Of a DNA stretch of 64,000 nt, positions 26,109-34,563 are shown one piece after another. The notes under the pieces were generated by a model. It had not been told where the DNA came from. It searched no databases and saw nothing but the letters and a program-made list of their open reading frames with translations. This DNA is from JACMNW01 sp963708425 (GTDB lineage Bacteria > Pseudomonadota > Alphaproteobacteria > Rhodobacterales > Rhodobacteraceae), in assembly GCA_963708425.1 (NCBI GenBank), contig OY970206.1, positions 2,728,001-2,792,000 on the forward strand, in the 5' to 3' direction. The stretch's first letter is position 1; the number at the start of each line of letters is the position of its first letter. A program made the position numbers and the translations under genes.

Positions 26109-28091
26109 TTAGTTCAGCACCACAACCTTGGTCAGGTGGCGAGGCGTTTCGGTGTTGATGCCCTTTAGCAGGGCCACATGTTCACCCAGTATCTGCAGCG
26201 CGGGCAAAACGGCCAGGGTGGCTGGCAGGCCAGTGATGCCCAGATCAATTCGCAGGTCGCCCGGCCCGTTGATGCCAATAACCCGTGCGCCTTTGGTTTG
26301 CACATCGGCGGCGATTTTCGCTTCGGCCACCTGCGTGTCGTCAGAGTACAGAATGACCACAATGCTCTGCCCATCGATCAAGGAAATCGGGCCGTGGCGG
26401 TATTCCATCGGGTGAAAAGACTGACTGAAGCTCAGGCTCATTTCCTGCAGCTTTAGGCAGCCTTCGGTGGCAATGCCGTAGTTTGCCCCAGCCCCCAGAT
26501 AGACAAAGTGGTTGCATCCACGCAACAGCGACGGCGCGCCTGCATCCATCTGCGCTAACCCGATCTGCGCTGCCGTAATCACGGTATCGGGCACGGCAAT
26601 CCCCGCCAGCCGCAAACCGCCAAGCAGCATCAGGCTGGCCGAAACCGACATCACGATGCCTTCGGCGGCATGTGTAGGCAGGTATAGGCCCCGATCCGCG
26701 GCAAGCAAAATTTCAGAGCCTTTTTCGCAAGATATTGCAAAGGTGGGCCAGCCTTGTGCCCGACTTGCCGTGATGGCTTGCATCGTTTCGGTTGTGGTGC
26801 CAGATCGCGACAAGCCGATCACCAGCACATCGCTGCAATCGGGCAGATAGCTTTCTGGCCGCAGCGCCCATTCTGCACCAGGCACGGCAATCGCGCGCTG
26901 GCCGTGGCTGTTGTAGGCGCAGGCCAGCGACTGGGCCAGATAGTATGACGTGCCGCAGCCGGTGAGGACGATGGTACCCGCCTTCAGCACCGGCATCGGC
27001 ATCTGCAACGCGGTCTGCCAGAACGGGAACTGTTCGCGGATCACGGCTTCGGTAACGGATCTGGCGGCGGCTGGGACTTGCGGCATGGTGGCGACTTTCC
27101 GTTGGGTTCTAATATCGGGCGACTGCCCTGCTTGCGGATTGGAATTGGGCGAGAGTTCAGGGTTCAAAAACCGGGGAAGTGCCGCCAATCCTTCTTTCAG
27201 GGCCGCGATAAACACCTCATCCGCAGGCCATCCTGCGGCTTTCGCAGCCATCAAAACCGCTCCACCAATCGGTGGCAGGCATGGCGGCACAGGGTCTGAT
27301 TGCATTTGGCGGACAACAGCGGCGTGTAGCCCCGCATCAGCAAAGACCCCGCCGGCATAGCTCCACCGCGATGGCAACTGTGCACCGGACGCGACAGCGG
27401 CAGCTTGTCCGAGGGCAGCTAGGCAAGCGGCGGCTCGGTCCAACAACAGGCGCGCTTCGACGTTGCCCTGCGCGGCCAACGTCGAAACAAGCGTTGCGAT
27501 GGCGGCGAAGGAAACCCGCGGTTCGGTTTGGCGGTAGGCCCAGCCAACAAGATCATTACCAGCAATGCCAAGGCCCGCCAGAATTCCGCTGGCAAAAGCA
27601 GAGCAATCTGCGCGACCGTCAAGATGCTGACTAACCTGGCCCAACGCTTCGCGGCCAATCCAATAGGCCGATCCTTCGTCGCCAAACGCGCCGCCCCAAC
27701 CACCGACACGCACTGTGCCACGCGGCCCGCGCGCCCAAGCCATCGACCCGGTTCCTGCAAGGATCAAGGCGCCATCTTGCCCTGCCAACACCCCCTCGAA
27801 CGCTACGGCCACATCGTTGACGACCTGTGCTTGTGGGCCGATCAGAGTCTTGGCGACAGCTTTTTGCTGGGCCGTAATATCCACAATCTCACCATGGAAG
27901 GGTAACCCGAGCGTCGCCGCAACAACCGGGCCTAGTGGGGCAATCAACGCCGCAAGGCGCCCTTGCCATTGATCGCCTGCCGTTGGGTCTAAACCCTCAC
28001 CACTCGCCGACGCAATGATCCGCCCCGAACGATCAGCAACCACCGCGATTGTTTTGGTGCCACCACTATCGATGCCCAGCACATGGTCCAT
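26109..28091 (-). CDS. BadF/BadG-type sugar kinase fused to AgaS/GlmS-like SIS isomerase
   Basis: This 660-residue frame joins two enzymes. Residues 1-305 are an ASKHA N-acetylhexosamine kinase (MDHVLGIDSGGTKTIAVVAD, LILAGTGSMAWARGPRG, GGWGGAFGDEGSAYWIGRE). Residues 336-660 are an SIS protein (GCGTSYYLAQSLACAY, GLSRSGTTTETMQAI, PMEYRHGPISLIDG) like AgaS galactosamine-6-phosphate deaminase/isomerase or GlmS. The linker of about 30 residues looks unstructured. The ATG at 27086 starts the second domain, in frame, and GGAAAG lies 8 bases upstream, so an independent second protein may also be made. The start overlaps the deoR stop (TGATG). Likely role: phosphorylate an amino sugar and deaminate/isomerise it. 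Confidence 0.85.
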   Translation of the reverse strand: MDHVLGIDSGGTKTIAVVADRSGRIIASASGEGLDPTAGDQWQGRLAALIAPLGPVVAATLGLPFHGEIVDITAQQKAVAKTLIGPQAQVVNDVAVAFEGVLAGQDGALILAGTGSMAWARGPRGTVRVGGWGGAFGDEGSAYWIGREALGQVSQHLDGRADCSAFASGILAGLGIAGNDLVGWAYRQTEPRVSFAAIATLVSTLAAQGNVEARLLLDRAAACLAALGQAAAVASGAQLPSRWSYAGGVFADAGLHAAVVRQMQSDPVPPCLPPIGGAVLMAAKAAGWPADEVFIAALKEGLAALPRFLNPELSPNSNPQAGQSPDIRTQRKVATMPQVPAAARSVTEAVIREQFPFWQTALQMPMPVLKAGTIVLTGCGTSYYLAQSLACAYNSHGQRAIAVPGAEWALRPESYLPDCSDVLVIGLSRSGTTTETMQAITASRAQGWPTFAISCEKGSEILLAADRGLYLPTHAAEGIVMSVSASLMLLGGLRLAGIAVPDTVITAAQIGLAQMDAGAPSLLRGCNHFVYLGAGANYGIATEGCLKLQEMSLSFSQSFHPMEYRHGPISLIDGQSIVVILYSDDTQVAEAKIAADVQTKGARVIGINGPGDLRIDLGITGLPATLAVLPALQILGEHVALLKGINTETPRHLTKVVVLN

Positions 28092-28861
28092 CACAGCGGC
28101 TCCGCCAAGGTGACGTTGCAGCCCAGCTCGCGCAGTCGTTGTTGCCACTCGGCACTTAACCGCGCGTCGGTCACCACCCGCTTCTCCGGTGCGATGGCCG
28201 CCACACGGTAGGTCAGCCGCATGCCGAACTTATCGGCATCAGCCAGAATGACCGGGTTGTTCGTTCGCGCCAGCATATGAGCATTGATTCGCGCCTCATG
28301 CTCATCCGCGCTGTAAATTTCGCAGTTTGGCGAAACAGCTCCTGCTCCAAGAAACAGCTGATCGAACCACAACCGATCCAATGCCTGCTCTGCGAGCATG
28401 CCGACCATCGACGCATTTTGCGGGCGCAACGTACCGCCTAGCAAATTAACGCTTAGTTCGGCCACCGGCATCAACAATTGCGCCACGGGCAGGCAGTTGG
28501 TGAAAACGCGCAAGGGCAGGGGGTTCAGCCGCAACCTGCGTGCAAGCTGCAAAACAGTGGTGCCAGCGTCCAGAAACACCGCCGTATTTGGGCGCAGCAT
28601 CTGGTAGGCGGCCTCGCCGATCGCACGTTTGGCAGGCAGGTTGATCTGCTCGCGGCTTTCAAACGCTACTTCGGCCCCGGACTGTTCTGCAATCCGTGCG
28701 CCACCATGGGTGCGGATAATCGCGCCTTCCACCTCAAGCGCCTGAAGATCCCGGCGAATTGTCGGCTCTGACGCGCCAACCGCATCGGCAATCTCGCCAA
28801 TCGAGGAATAGCCTCGGTTGAACAAGTGCTGGCGAATTGCTGTTGCGCGATCGATCTTCAT
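28091..28861 (-). CDS. DeoR/AgaR family transcriptional regulator
   Basis: A 256-residue regulator: N-terminal DeoR helix-turn-helix (IGEIADAVGASEPTIRRDLQALEVEG, HTH about residues 19-45, with RTHGG following), then a sugar-phosphate-sensing isomerase-like domain (VFLDAGTTVLQLARRL, LFLGAGAVSP). The gene is the first of a unit with the kinase-SIS fusion, which it overlaps, and diverges from gatZ across 112 bases that carry a perfect 7-bp inverted repeat. It most likely represses both directions and is released by a sugar phosphate. Confidence 0.92.
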   Translation of the reverse strand: MKIDRATAIRQHLFNRGYSSIGEIADAVGASEPTIRRDLQALEVEGAIIRTHGGARIAEQSGAEVAFESREQINLPAKRAIGEAAYQMLRPNTAVFLDAGTTVLQLARRLRLNPLPLRVFTNCLPVAQLLMPVAELSVNLLGGTLRPQNASMVGMLAEQALDRLWFDQLFLGAGAVSPNCEIYSADEHEARINAHMLARTNNPVILADADKFGMRLTYRVAAIAPEKRVVTDARLSAEWQQRLRELGCNVTLAEPL

Positions 28862-28896
28862 GGTGGTTAAGTTACGGCGCTGGAAACGACAGAGTC

Positions 28897-28922
28897 AATC
28901 ATATTATTGATCGTTTATGATT
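28897..28922. promoter_or_regulatory. Candidate DeoR operator
   Basis: AATCATA (28897-28903) and TATGATT (28916-28922) are perfect inverted repeats with a 12-base spacer, in the middle of the deoR-gatZ divergent region. A further GATCATGA lies at about 28949-28956. It is a candidate binding site only. Confidence 0.45.
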
Positions 28923-28973
28923 GAAACTGGCTGTGCAGATCGATATACGATCATGACTGATTGGGGGGCACCA

Positions 28974-30245
28974 ATGACAACGGCATCACTACTTGGGCTT
29001 GCTGCTGCGCGCCGCGCTGGGCGACCAGTTGGCATTACCTCGGTCTGTTCCGCCCATCCGATGGTGATCGGGGCGGCTCTGGCGCTTGGGCGGGCCGAGG
29101 GTAAATCAGTGCTGATCGAGGCGACCTGCAATCAAGTCAACCAAGAAGGCGGCTATACCGGCATGCAACCCGCTGATTTCAGGCGTTTTGTAGAGCAGAT
29201 CGCGGCGGATGTGGGGTTTGATCTTGGACACCTGATCCTTGGCGGTGATCATCTGGGACCAAACCCATGGAAGGATCAGCCCGCCAAGATTGCCATGGAC
29301 AGGGCGTGCGAGATGGTCGCGGCTTATTCCGCCGTCGGCTTCAAAAAGCTGCATCTCGACGCCAGCATGCCCTGTGCTGATGATCCTATTCCGTTGCCTG
29401 AGACGACGATTGCCGAACGGGCCACGCGGCTTGCGGCGGTGGCAGAGCGAAACGTGGCGGGGGAGCTGCCTGTCTATGTGATCGGAACCGAAGTGCCGGT
29501 GCCGGGTGGCGCGCTGGAAGTGGTTGAGCATCTACAAGTTACCGCCGCAAATGCCGCGCGCGAGGTTGTGGCCATTCATAAAGCTGCCTTCGTTCGGGCT
29601 GGTATTGGCAGTGCCTTTGATCGGGTCGTCGGACTTGTCGTCCAACCGGGGGTGGAATTTGGAAACGAGAATGTCGTCGCCTATGATCCAGCGGGCGCGC
29701 GGGAGTTGGTGGGGGTTCTGGATCAGCTGCCGATGCTGTTTGAGGCGCACTCGACGGATTATCAGACGCCCGCGGCTTTGGCGGCGTTGGTGCGGGATGG
29801 GTTTGCCATTTTGAAGGTTGGGCCGGGCCTGACGTTCGCGTTGCGAGAGGCTCTTTACGGGTTGGATCATATCGCGGATCAGCTGTTTGGCCCGCGACAG
29901 GAAACGCTGCGGGGGGCGATGGAAGGGGTGATGCTGGCCAATCCGAAGCATTGGGAAAGCTATTATCCGGGTGATGCGGCGCATCAGAAACTTCAGCGGC
30001 ATTTCAGCTTTTCCGACCGTATCCGGTATTATTGGGCTGATGGGGCCGCCGATGCGGCGGTTTCGCGGTTGCTAGCTTTGTTTGGCGATGATCCGATTCC
30101 GGTGCCGTTGATTTCGCAGTTTCTGGGCAATTGTTATGCGGATGTTTTGGCGGGCAAGATCAGGCCGACGGCGCGGCAGTTGGTTCGGGGTTCGATTTCG
30201 CGCGTGCTGGCTATTTATAGTGCTGCTTGTGAAGGGCGGGTTTGA
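28974..30245 (+). CDS. D-tagatose-bisphosphate aldolase non-catalytic subunit (GatZ/KbaZ family)
   Basis: A 423-residue TIM-barrel protein. Diagnostic segments: GITSVCSAHPMVIGAAL, EATCNQVNQEGGYTGM, GGDHLGPNPW, HLDASMPCADDP, VIGTEVPVPGGA and EAHSTDYQ. GatZ/KbaZ stabilises the catalytic GatY/KbaY aldolase of galactitol, tagatose and GalNAc breakdown; some relatives act alone. No gatY/kbaY gene is in this window. ATG 28974 is chosen by the family N-terminus; ATG 28953 and 28917 are in frame upstream. The divergent partner genes fit an amino-sugar or galactitol-like pathway. Confidence 0.9.
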   Translation: MTTASLLGLAAARRAGRPVGITSVCSAHPMVIGAALALGRAEGKSVLIEATCNQVNQEGGYTGMQPADFRRFVEQIAADVGFDLGHLILGGDHLGPNPWKDQPAKIAMDRACEMVAAYSAVGFKKLHLDASMPCADDPIPLPETTIAERATRLAAVAERNVAGELPVYVIGTEVPVPGGALEVVEHLQVTAANAAREVVAIHKAAFVRAGIGSAFDRVVGLVVQPGVEFGNENVVAYDPAGARELVGVLDQLPMLFEAHSTDYQTPAALAALVRDGFAILKVGPGLTFALREALYGLDHIADQLFGPRQETLRGAMEGVMLANPKHWESYYPGDAAHQKLQRHFSFSDRIRYYWADGAADAAVSRLLALFGDDPIPVPLISQFLGNCYADVLAGKIRPTARQLVRGSISRVLAIYSAACEGRV

Positions 30246-30252
30246 GGGGTGG

Positions 30253-30268
30253 GTAACACGCGTGTTAC
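30253..30268. promoter_or_regulatory. Perfect 16-bp palindrome upstream of aidB
   Basis: GTAACACGCGTGTTAC is perfectly self-complementary. A half-site, GGTAACAT, follows at 30273-30280, and TAACA/TGTTA repeats continue to about 30335. It lies in the 233-base gap between gatZ and aidB and is a candidate regulator site; the regulator is not known. Confidence 0.5.
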
Positions 30269-30478
30269 GATTGGTAACATTTTGATATTGTTGATAAGTA
30301 CAAGTTTTGTTAAGGTGTTGTTAAGGGGCTAACACAACGTCGGAGACGATTTTGCGCCCGTTTGGAGCTTGTGCCACGAAACCCGATGGCTTTTGTATTT
30401 GTCAGTTTTTCACTAGTATTGGTCAGGCACCCAGTTCTGCAGGACAGGTCTTCTGCCCAGCGAAGTGATGAGGCTCCG

Positions 30479-32107
30479 ATGACAACTTCCGCTCCCAGCA
30501 CCGCTCTCGGCACCCATGATGTCCACAACCAGCCGCCGGGGAGGGGCGATTGCGATCTGTGGCAGGACGATCTTGCCCTGCGCGAGCATCTTTCCGTTGC
30601 CGGGGCGCAAAATGACGTGGTGGTCGGTTACGCCCAAACGCTAGGGCAGGCCAAACTGCGCGAGGCCGCCCGCGATGCCAACCGCAACAGTCCGGAACTG
30701 CGATTGTTCGACAGCGGCGGGCGGCGGCTGGATGAAGTGCGGTTCCATCCGGCCTATCATCAATTTATGGAAACCTCGGTCGCGGCTGGTTATTCGGCAG
30801 TCGCTTGGGAAGGCGGCCCCGGTGCGCATGTAACCCATGCCGCCATGGTCTATCTGGCCAGTCAGGTGGAGCCGGGTCATTGCTGCCCCCTGACGATGAC
30901 CTACGCAGCGGTTCCGCTGATTTCGGCGGCAAATGGCCTTGCCGACATCTGGCGGCCCAAAGTTATGTCACGCCAATACGATCCGTCGATCCAGCCAGTC
31001 GCCGAGAAACTTGGTGTGACGATCGGCATGGCGATGACGGAAAAGCAAGGTGGCTCGGATGTCAGAACCAATACGACACGGGCCGAAGCGGATGGCACGG
31101 CGTGGCGGCTGACTGGGCATAAGTGGTTCTGTTCTGCACCAATGTCTGACGGGTTTCTGACTTTGGCGCAGACACCCAAGGGGCTGACCTGTTTTCTTGT
31201 GCCGCGCTGGCTGGACGGCGGGCGAAACGGCATTCGCATTCAGCGGCTGAAGGACAAGCTTGGCAACAGATCGAACGCCTCTGCCGAGATTGAATATGAC
31301 CGCGCGTTTGCCCATCAGATCGGCGAAGAGGGGCAGGGCGTGCGAACGATTGTGGAGATGGTCCACCACACCCGGCTTGACACTGCCATCGCTCCTGCGG
31401 GCCTGATGCGCGAGGCGCTAACCGAGGCGCACCATTGGGTGACGCACAGGACCACATTCCAGAAACGTCTGATCGATCAACCGCTGATGCGCACGGTCTT
31501 GGCCGATTTGGCGCTTGATTGGGAAGGGTCTGTAGCACTTGGGCTGCGCGTCGCCAGTGCCTTTGACGGGACAACCGAAGATGACCGTGCCTTTGCTCGA
31601 ATAGGGGTCGCACTCGCGAAATTTCTTTCCAACAAGCTTTGCCCGCTCGTGATTTGCGAGGCGATGGAGATACTGGGCGGCATGGGCTACGTCGAAGACA
31701 CGCCGCTGCCGATGCTTTTCCGCGAGGCACCGTTGAACGGAATTTGGGAAGGTTCAGGCAATGTCATTTGCCTCGATGCGCTGCGCACGCTTGCCAAAGA
31801 GCCGCGCGCGGTAGCTGCATTGAATGCAGAACTGGACGCGGCGTTAGGGCAGGACAAACGCTATGACGCAGTGCTGCGCGACTACCGCGAACGCTGGCCG
31901 AAACATGTGCCAGAGGCTGAGGCGCGCTGGTTCGTGGAACGGACAGCACTTCTGCTGACGGCGTCGGTGTTGATCCGCCATGCCCCCACCGACGTTGCCG
32001 AGGCATTCGTCGGCACTCGGGTAACCGGTGACCGTGGGCGTGTTTCCGGCGCAGTAGGGGCTTTCGATACGGGTAAGGTATTGTCGCGCCTAGCGCCGTT
32101 CCATTGA
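30479..32107 (+). CDS. aidB: AidB-type acyl-CoA dehydrogenase
   Basis: A 542-residue flavoprotein. Adaptive-response AidB proteins are acyl-CoA dehydrogenase homologues linked to protection from alkylating agents. Evidence: HNQPPGRGDCDLWQDDLAL at the N-terminus, MAMTEKQGGSDVRTNTT (FAD/substrate segment), GHKWFCSAPMSD, and EILGGMGYVEDTPLPMLFREAPLNGIWEGSGNV. The ATG at 30479 gives the family length; upstream in-frame ATGs (30362, 30386) lead into sequence without homology. An Ada fragment lies 7 kb upstream but is not linked. Confidence 0.92.
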   Translation: MTTSAPSTALGTHDVHNQPPGRGDCDLWQDDLALREHLSVAGAQNDVVVGYAQTLGQAKLREAARDANRNSPELRLFDSGGRRLDEVRFHPAYHQFMETSVAAGYSAVAWEGGPGAHVTHAAMVYLASQVEPGHCCPLTMTYAAVPLISAANGLADIWRPKVMSRQYDPSIQPVAEKLGVTIGMAMTEKQGGSDVRTNTTRAEADGTAWRLTGHKWFCSAPMSDGFLTLAQTPKGLTCFLVPRWLDGGRNGIRIQRLKDKLGNRSNASAEIEYDRAFAHQIGEEGQGVRTIVEMVHHTRLDTAIAPAGLMREALTEAHHWVTHRTTFQKRLIDQPLMRTVLADLALDWEGSVALGLRVASAFDGTTEDDRAFARIGVALAKFLSNKLCPLVICEAMEILGGMGYVEDTPLPMLFREAPLNGIWEGSGNVICLDALRTLAKEPRAVAALNAELDAALGQDKRYDAVLRDYRERWPKHVPEAEARWFVERTALLLTASVLIRHAPTDVAEAFVGTRVTGDRGRVSGAVGAFDTGKVLSRLAPFH

Positions 32108-32137
32108 AATGCTTCTGCGCACCACAACACCCGGCGT

Positions 32138-33178
32138 TTACCCGAAGCCGCTGAATGGGCTGGAGTAGATGGTGCGGGGCGCGATCAGTTCTGGCTCGAT
32201 CTCGATCAAGGTTGCATCGCGTACGCCGCTTTCGATCAGATCGAACGCCCGCGCGATGAGTTCTGCCGAGTTTTGCCGCACCATGTGCAGCGGAAACTGC
32301 AGAAACGCGGCGAAGGGATCATAGTCGTAGCAGCCCAGCACCGTTCCTTCGAATGCCACGGGGCGAAGTGTGATCAGATGGCTAAGCACACCTTCGAACA
32401 CTGTCAGCGAGTTTACGAACAGCGCATCGGGCAGGCCGCCCAGCCGGTCGCACAACGCAGCAATCTCTGCCCGCGCCCGCACTGGGGCATAGCCGCAGGC
32501 GATCACCTGATCGGGATCGATGCTGCCATAGCGTTCGATGACAACCGCCCGAAACGCCTCAATCCGCCGCGATGTGGCATAGTCAGTCGCGACGCCGCCG
32601 ATCAAATACGGCCGTCCCCCCGGTGTACCAGTCCCCAGGATTGTTCGCGTCAGTATGTCTGCGCCATAGTAGTTGTCACTGACCACCGACGGTGCATCAC
32701 GCCCCGGCAGGTCGATATAGACATGCGGCAAGTTGGCGGCACGGCAGAGGGCGCCCACAGCTTCCGGGTCTGATGCCCCGGCGATAAAGACCGAATCGAT
32801 GGCGTAGGAAATCAGCGTCTCGACTGTGCGCGCCTCTTCTTCCGGGTCTCGCAGGGTGGAGACCACCACCGGACACCAGCCGCGGATGCGCGCTTGTGCT
32901 TCAAAGCTTTGGCTCATCGCGGCGAAAAAGCGGTTGTCGTGAACCGGCAGGATCATGCCCACCATCCCCGATCTGGCTTGCCGCAAACCGCGTGCCTGCA
33001 GGTTGGCGGAATACCCCTGTTCCGCCGCAATCGTCTGGATTTTCTGCGCTGTAACTTCGCTGATCCGCCGGGTTTTCCAGCTGCCCGACAGCACTGCACT
33101 GACAGTCGAAGGCGAGGCTTTTGAAAGCCTCGCAACATCATAGATCGTCGGCTTGGGTCTGAACCCGTTCATCTGCAA
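32138..33178 (-). CDS. LacI family transcriptional regulator
   Basis: A 346-residue repressor: N-terminal LacI helix-turn-helix (TIYDVARLSKASPSTVSAVLSG, about residues 11-32), hinge region, and a periplasmic-binding-protein-like sensor domain. It diverges from a ribose-type ABC transporter operon across 293 bases that contain several palindromic sites. It most likely controls that transporter and the downstream ketose epimerase. The effector is unknown. Confidence 0.93.
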   Translation of the reverse strand: MQMNGFRPKPTIYDVARLSKASPSTVSAVLSGSWKTRRISEVTAQKIQTIAAEQGYSANLQARGLRQARSGMVGMILPVHDNRFFAAMSQSFEAQARIRGWCPVVVSTLRDPEEEARTVETLISYAIDSVFIAGASDPEAVGALCRAANLPHVYIDLPGRDAPSVVSDNYYGADILTRTILGTGTPGGRPYLIGGVATDYATSRRIEAFRAVVIERYGSIDPDQVIACGYAPVRARAEIAALCDRLGGLPDALFVNSLTVFEGVLSHLITLRPVAFEGTVLGCYDYDPFAAFLQFPLHMVRQNSAELIARAFDLIESGVRDATLIEIEPELIAPRTIYSSPFSGFG

Positions 33179-33211
33179 AATCCGTCGCTGCCGGTGTCAC
33201 TGCGATTTTTC

Positions 33212-33226
33212 TTGACGCAACGTCAA
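33212..33226. promoter_or_regulatory. Candidate operator palindrome in LacI-ABC divergent region
   Basis: TTGACG-CAA-CGTCAA is a perfect 6-bp inverted repeat with a 3-base spacer, 34 bases upstream of the lacI start. It may be an autoregulatory site. Confidence 0.4.
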
Positions 33227-33242
33227 AACCTTGATGCCATAT

Positions 33243-33264
33243 GCAACATCGATTGTGCAATGTC
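33243..33264 (+). promoter_or_regulatory. LacI operator-like site, copy 1
   Basis: A 22-bp site with core ATTGTGCAAT at 33252-33261. It shares 18 of 22 positions with the second site at 33334-33355, in the same orientation and 91 bases apart, a layout that could allow looping by a tetrameric repressor. Confidence 0.45.
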
Positions 33265-33333
33265 TTTCCGGCTTGGCATCCGGACCCTGCAAACCAACCG
33301 GAACGGGAGGTCCGGTTTAGTTTTGGCGCAATA

Positions 33334-33355
33334 GAACAATCGATTGCGCAATGTC
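33334..33355 (+). promoter_or_regulatory. LacI operator-like site, copy 2
   Basis: This copy has two perfect palindromes with central CG: CAATCGATTG (33337-33346 region) and ATTGCGCAAT (33343-33352). The central CG is usual for LacI operators. It abuts the tandem repeat that starts at 33353. Confidence 0.5.
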
Positions 33356-33427
33356 GTGCTCAAGTAAAAAACGCGTCGTGCTCAAGTAAAAAAAGCGTCG
33401 TACTCAAGTAAAAAACGCCGTGCTCAA
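33353..33427 (+). repeat. 22-bp tandem repeat, about 3.5 copies
   Basis: Units begin at 33353, 33375 and 33397, with a partial fourth at 33419. Each unit has GTCGTGCTCAAGT followed by a run of six or seven A. The array ends about 45 bases before the binding-protein start. A-tracts spaced 22 bp (about two helical turns) apart would bend DNA in one direction. Confidence 0.75.
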
Positions 33428-33471
33428 ACGAAATATCGCCCGCCTAAGCGGGTTCAACCTGGGAGGATAGA

Positions 33472-34464
33472 ATGAAGACTGGATTGACCAGACTGATGGC
33501 AGGCGCGGCCTTGGCCGCCGCCATGGCCTTTGGGGCCGCTGCACAGGACGCGCCGACCATGGGCGTTGTGGTGAAGATCGGTGGCATCCCGTGGTTCAAC
33601 GCGATGGAGGCGGGCATCAAGGAAAAGGGTGCCGAACTGGGGATGGAGGCGTTCATGGTTGGCCCGACCAGCGCCGATCCGGCCTTGCAGGTGCGCGCCA
33701 TCGAAGACCTGATTGCACAAGGCGTGGATGTGATCGGCGTGGTGCCGAATGACGAAGCAGCGCTTGAGCCGGTGCTGGAAAAGGCGCGCGCCGCTGGTAT
33801 CAAGGTCATCTCGCACGAAGGGCCCGGTATCCAGAATGTGGACTGGAACTTCGAGATGGCCTCGGCGGCGGGGTTTGGTGAAAGCCATGCTGAACTGCTG
33901 GCGGAAAAGATGGGTGGCAAGGGTGAATATGCGGTGTTTGTGGGGTCGCTGACTGTGCCGCTGCACAATGCCTGGGCGGACGCTGCGATTGCTTATCTGG
34001 GCGCCAAGTACCCCGATATGAAGCTGGTCGGCGAGCGCTACGGTGTGGCCGAAAACGTTGATGACAGTCGCAAGACGGCGCTTGACCTGATGTCGGCCAA
34101 TCCAGCGCTGACCGGCTTTCTGGCCTTTGGCAGCCAGGGGCCAATTGGTGCAGGGCGTGCGATCGAGGAACGTCGCGCTGTGGGCACCATTCATGTGCTT
34201 GGGCCGTTTTCACCGGGGCAGGGGCGTGATCTGGTGAAATCGGGGGCAATCTCGGGCGGGTTCATGTGGAACCCGGCTGAGGCAGGCCGCGTGTTCGTGA
34301 CCATGGGCAAGATGATGGTGGATGGGGCGGAAATCACGGAGGGCACCGATATTCCGGGCCTTGGCGTGGTGTCGCCCGATGCCGCCAATCATGACATCAT
34401 CACCAACAACCTGATCGCGATCAATGCCGAGTCTGTGGACGGTCTGGCCGATTTGGGGCTTTGA
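33472..34464 (+). CDS. Sugar ABC transporter periplasmic binding protein
   Basis: A 330-residue ribose/AI-2-type binding protein (Peripla_BP_4 fold). The signal peptide MKTGLTRLMAGAALAAAMA ends near GAAAQ, residue about 24. Mature segments include MGVVVKIGGIPWFNAMEAGI, IEDLIAQGVDVIGVVPND, ISHEGPGIQNVDWN and GGFMWNPAEAGRV, close to AI-2 or rhamnose-binding proteins. It is the first gene of a transporter unit with an ATPase, two permeases and a ketose epimerase. GGGAGGA precedes the ATG. Confidence 0.92.
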   Translation: MKTGLTRLMAGAALAAAMAFGAAAQDAPTMGVVVKIGGIPWFNAMEAGIKEKGAELGMEAFMVGPTSADPALQVRAIEDLIAQGVDVIGVVPNDEAALEPVLEKARAAGIKVISHEGPGIQNVDWNFEMASAAGFGESHAELLAEKMGGKGEYAVFVGSLTVPLHNAWADAAIAYLGAKYPDMKLVGERYGVAENVDDSRKTALDLMSANPALTGFLAFGSQGPIGAGRAIEERRAVGTIHVLGPFSPGQGRDLVKSGAISGGFMWNPAEAGRVFVTMGKMMVDGAEITEGTDIPGLGVVSPDAANHDIITNNLIAINAESVDGLADLGL

Positions 34465-34563
34465 TCTGATCGCAGGGGTTGGGCGCGATGCTCCCCGTGC
34501 CCAACCCCACTTTACCGCAACCCGGATCGCCATGCCGCGCGCGAGACCACAGGTGATATTTGC

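Noticed and set aside
33353..33427. CRISPR array
   Set aside because: Units are directly abutting with no unique spacers, and no cas genes are near; a simple tandem repeat.
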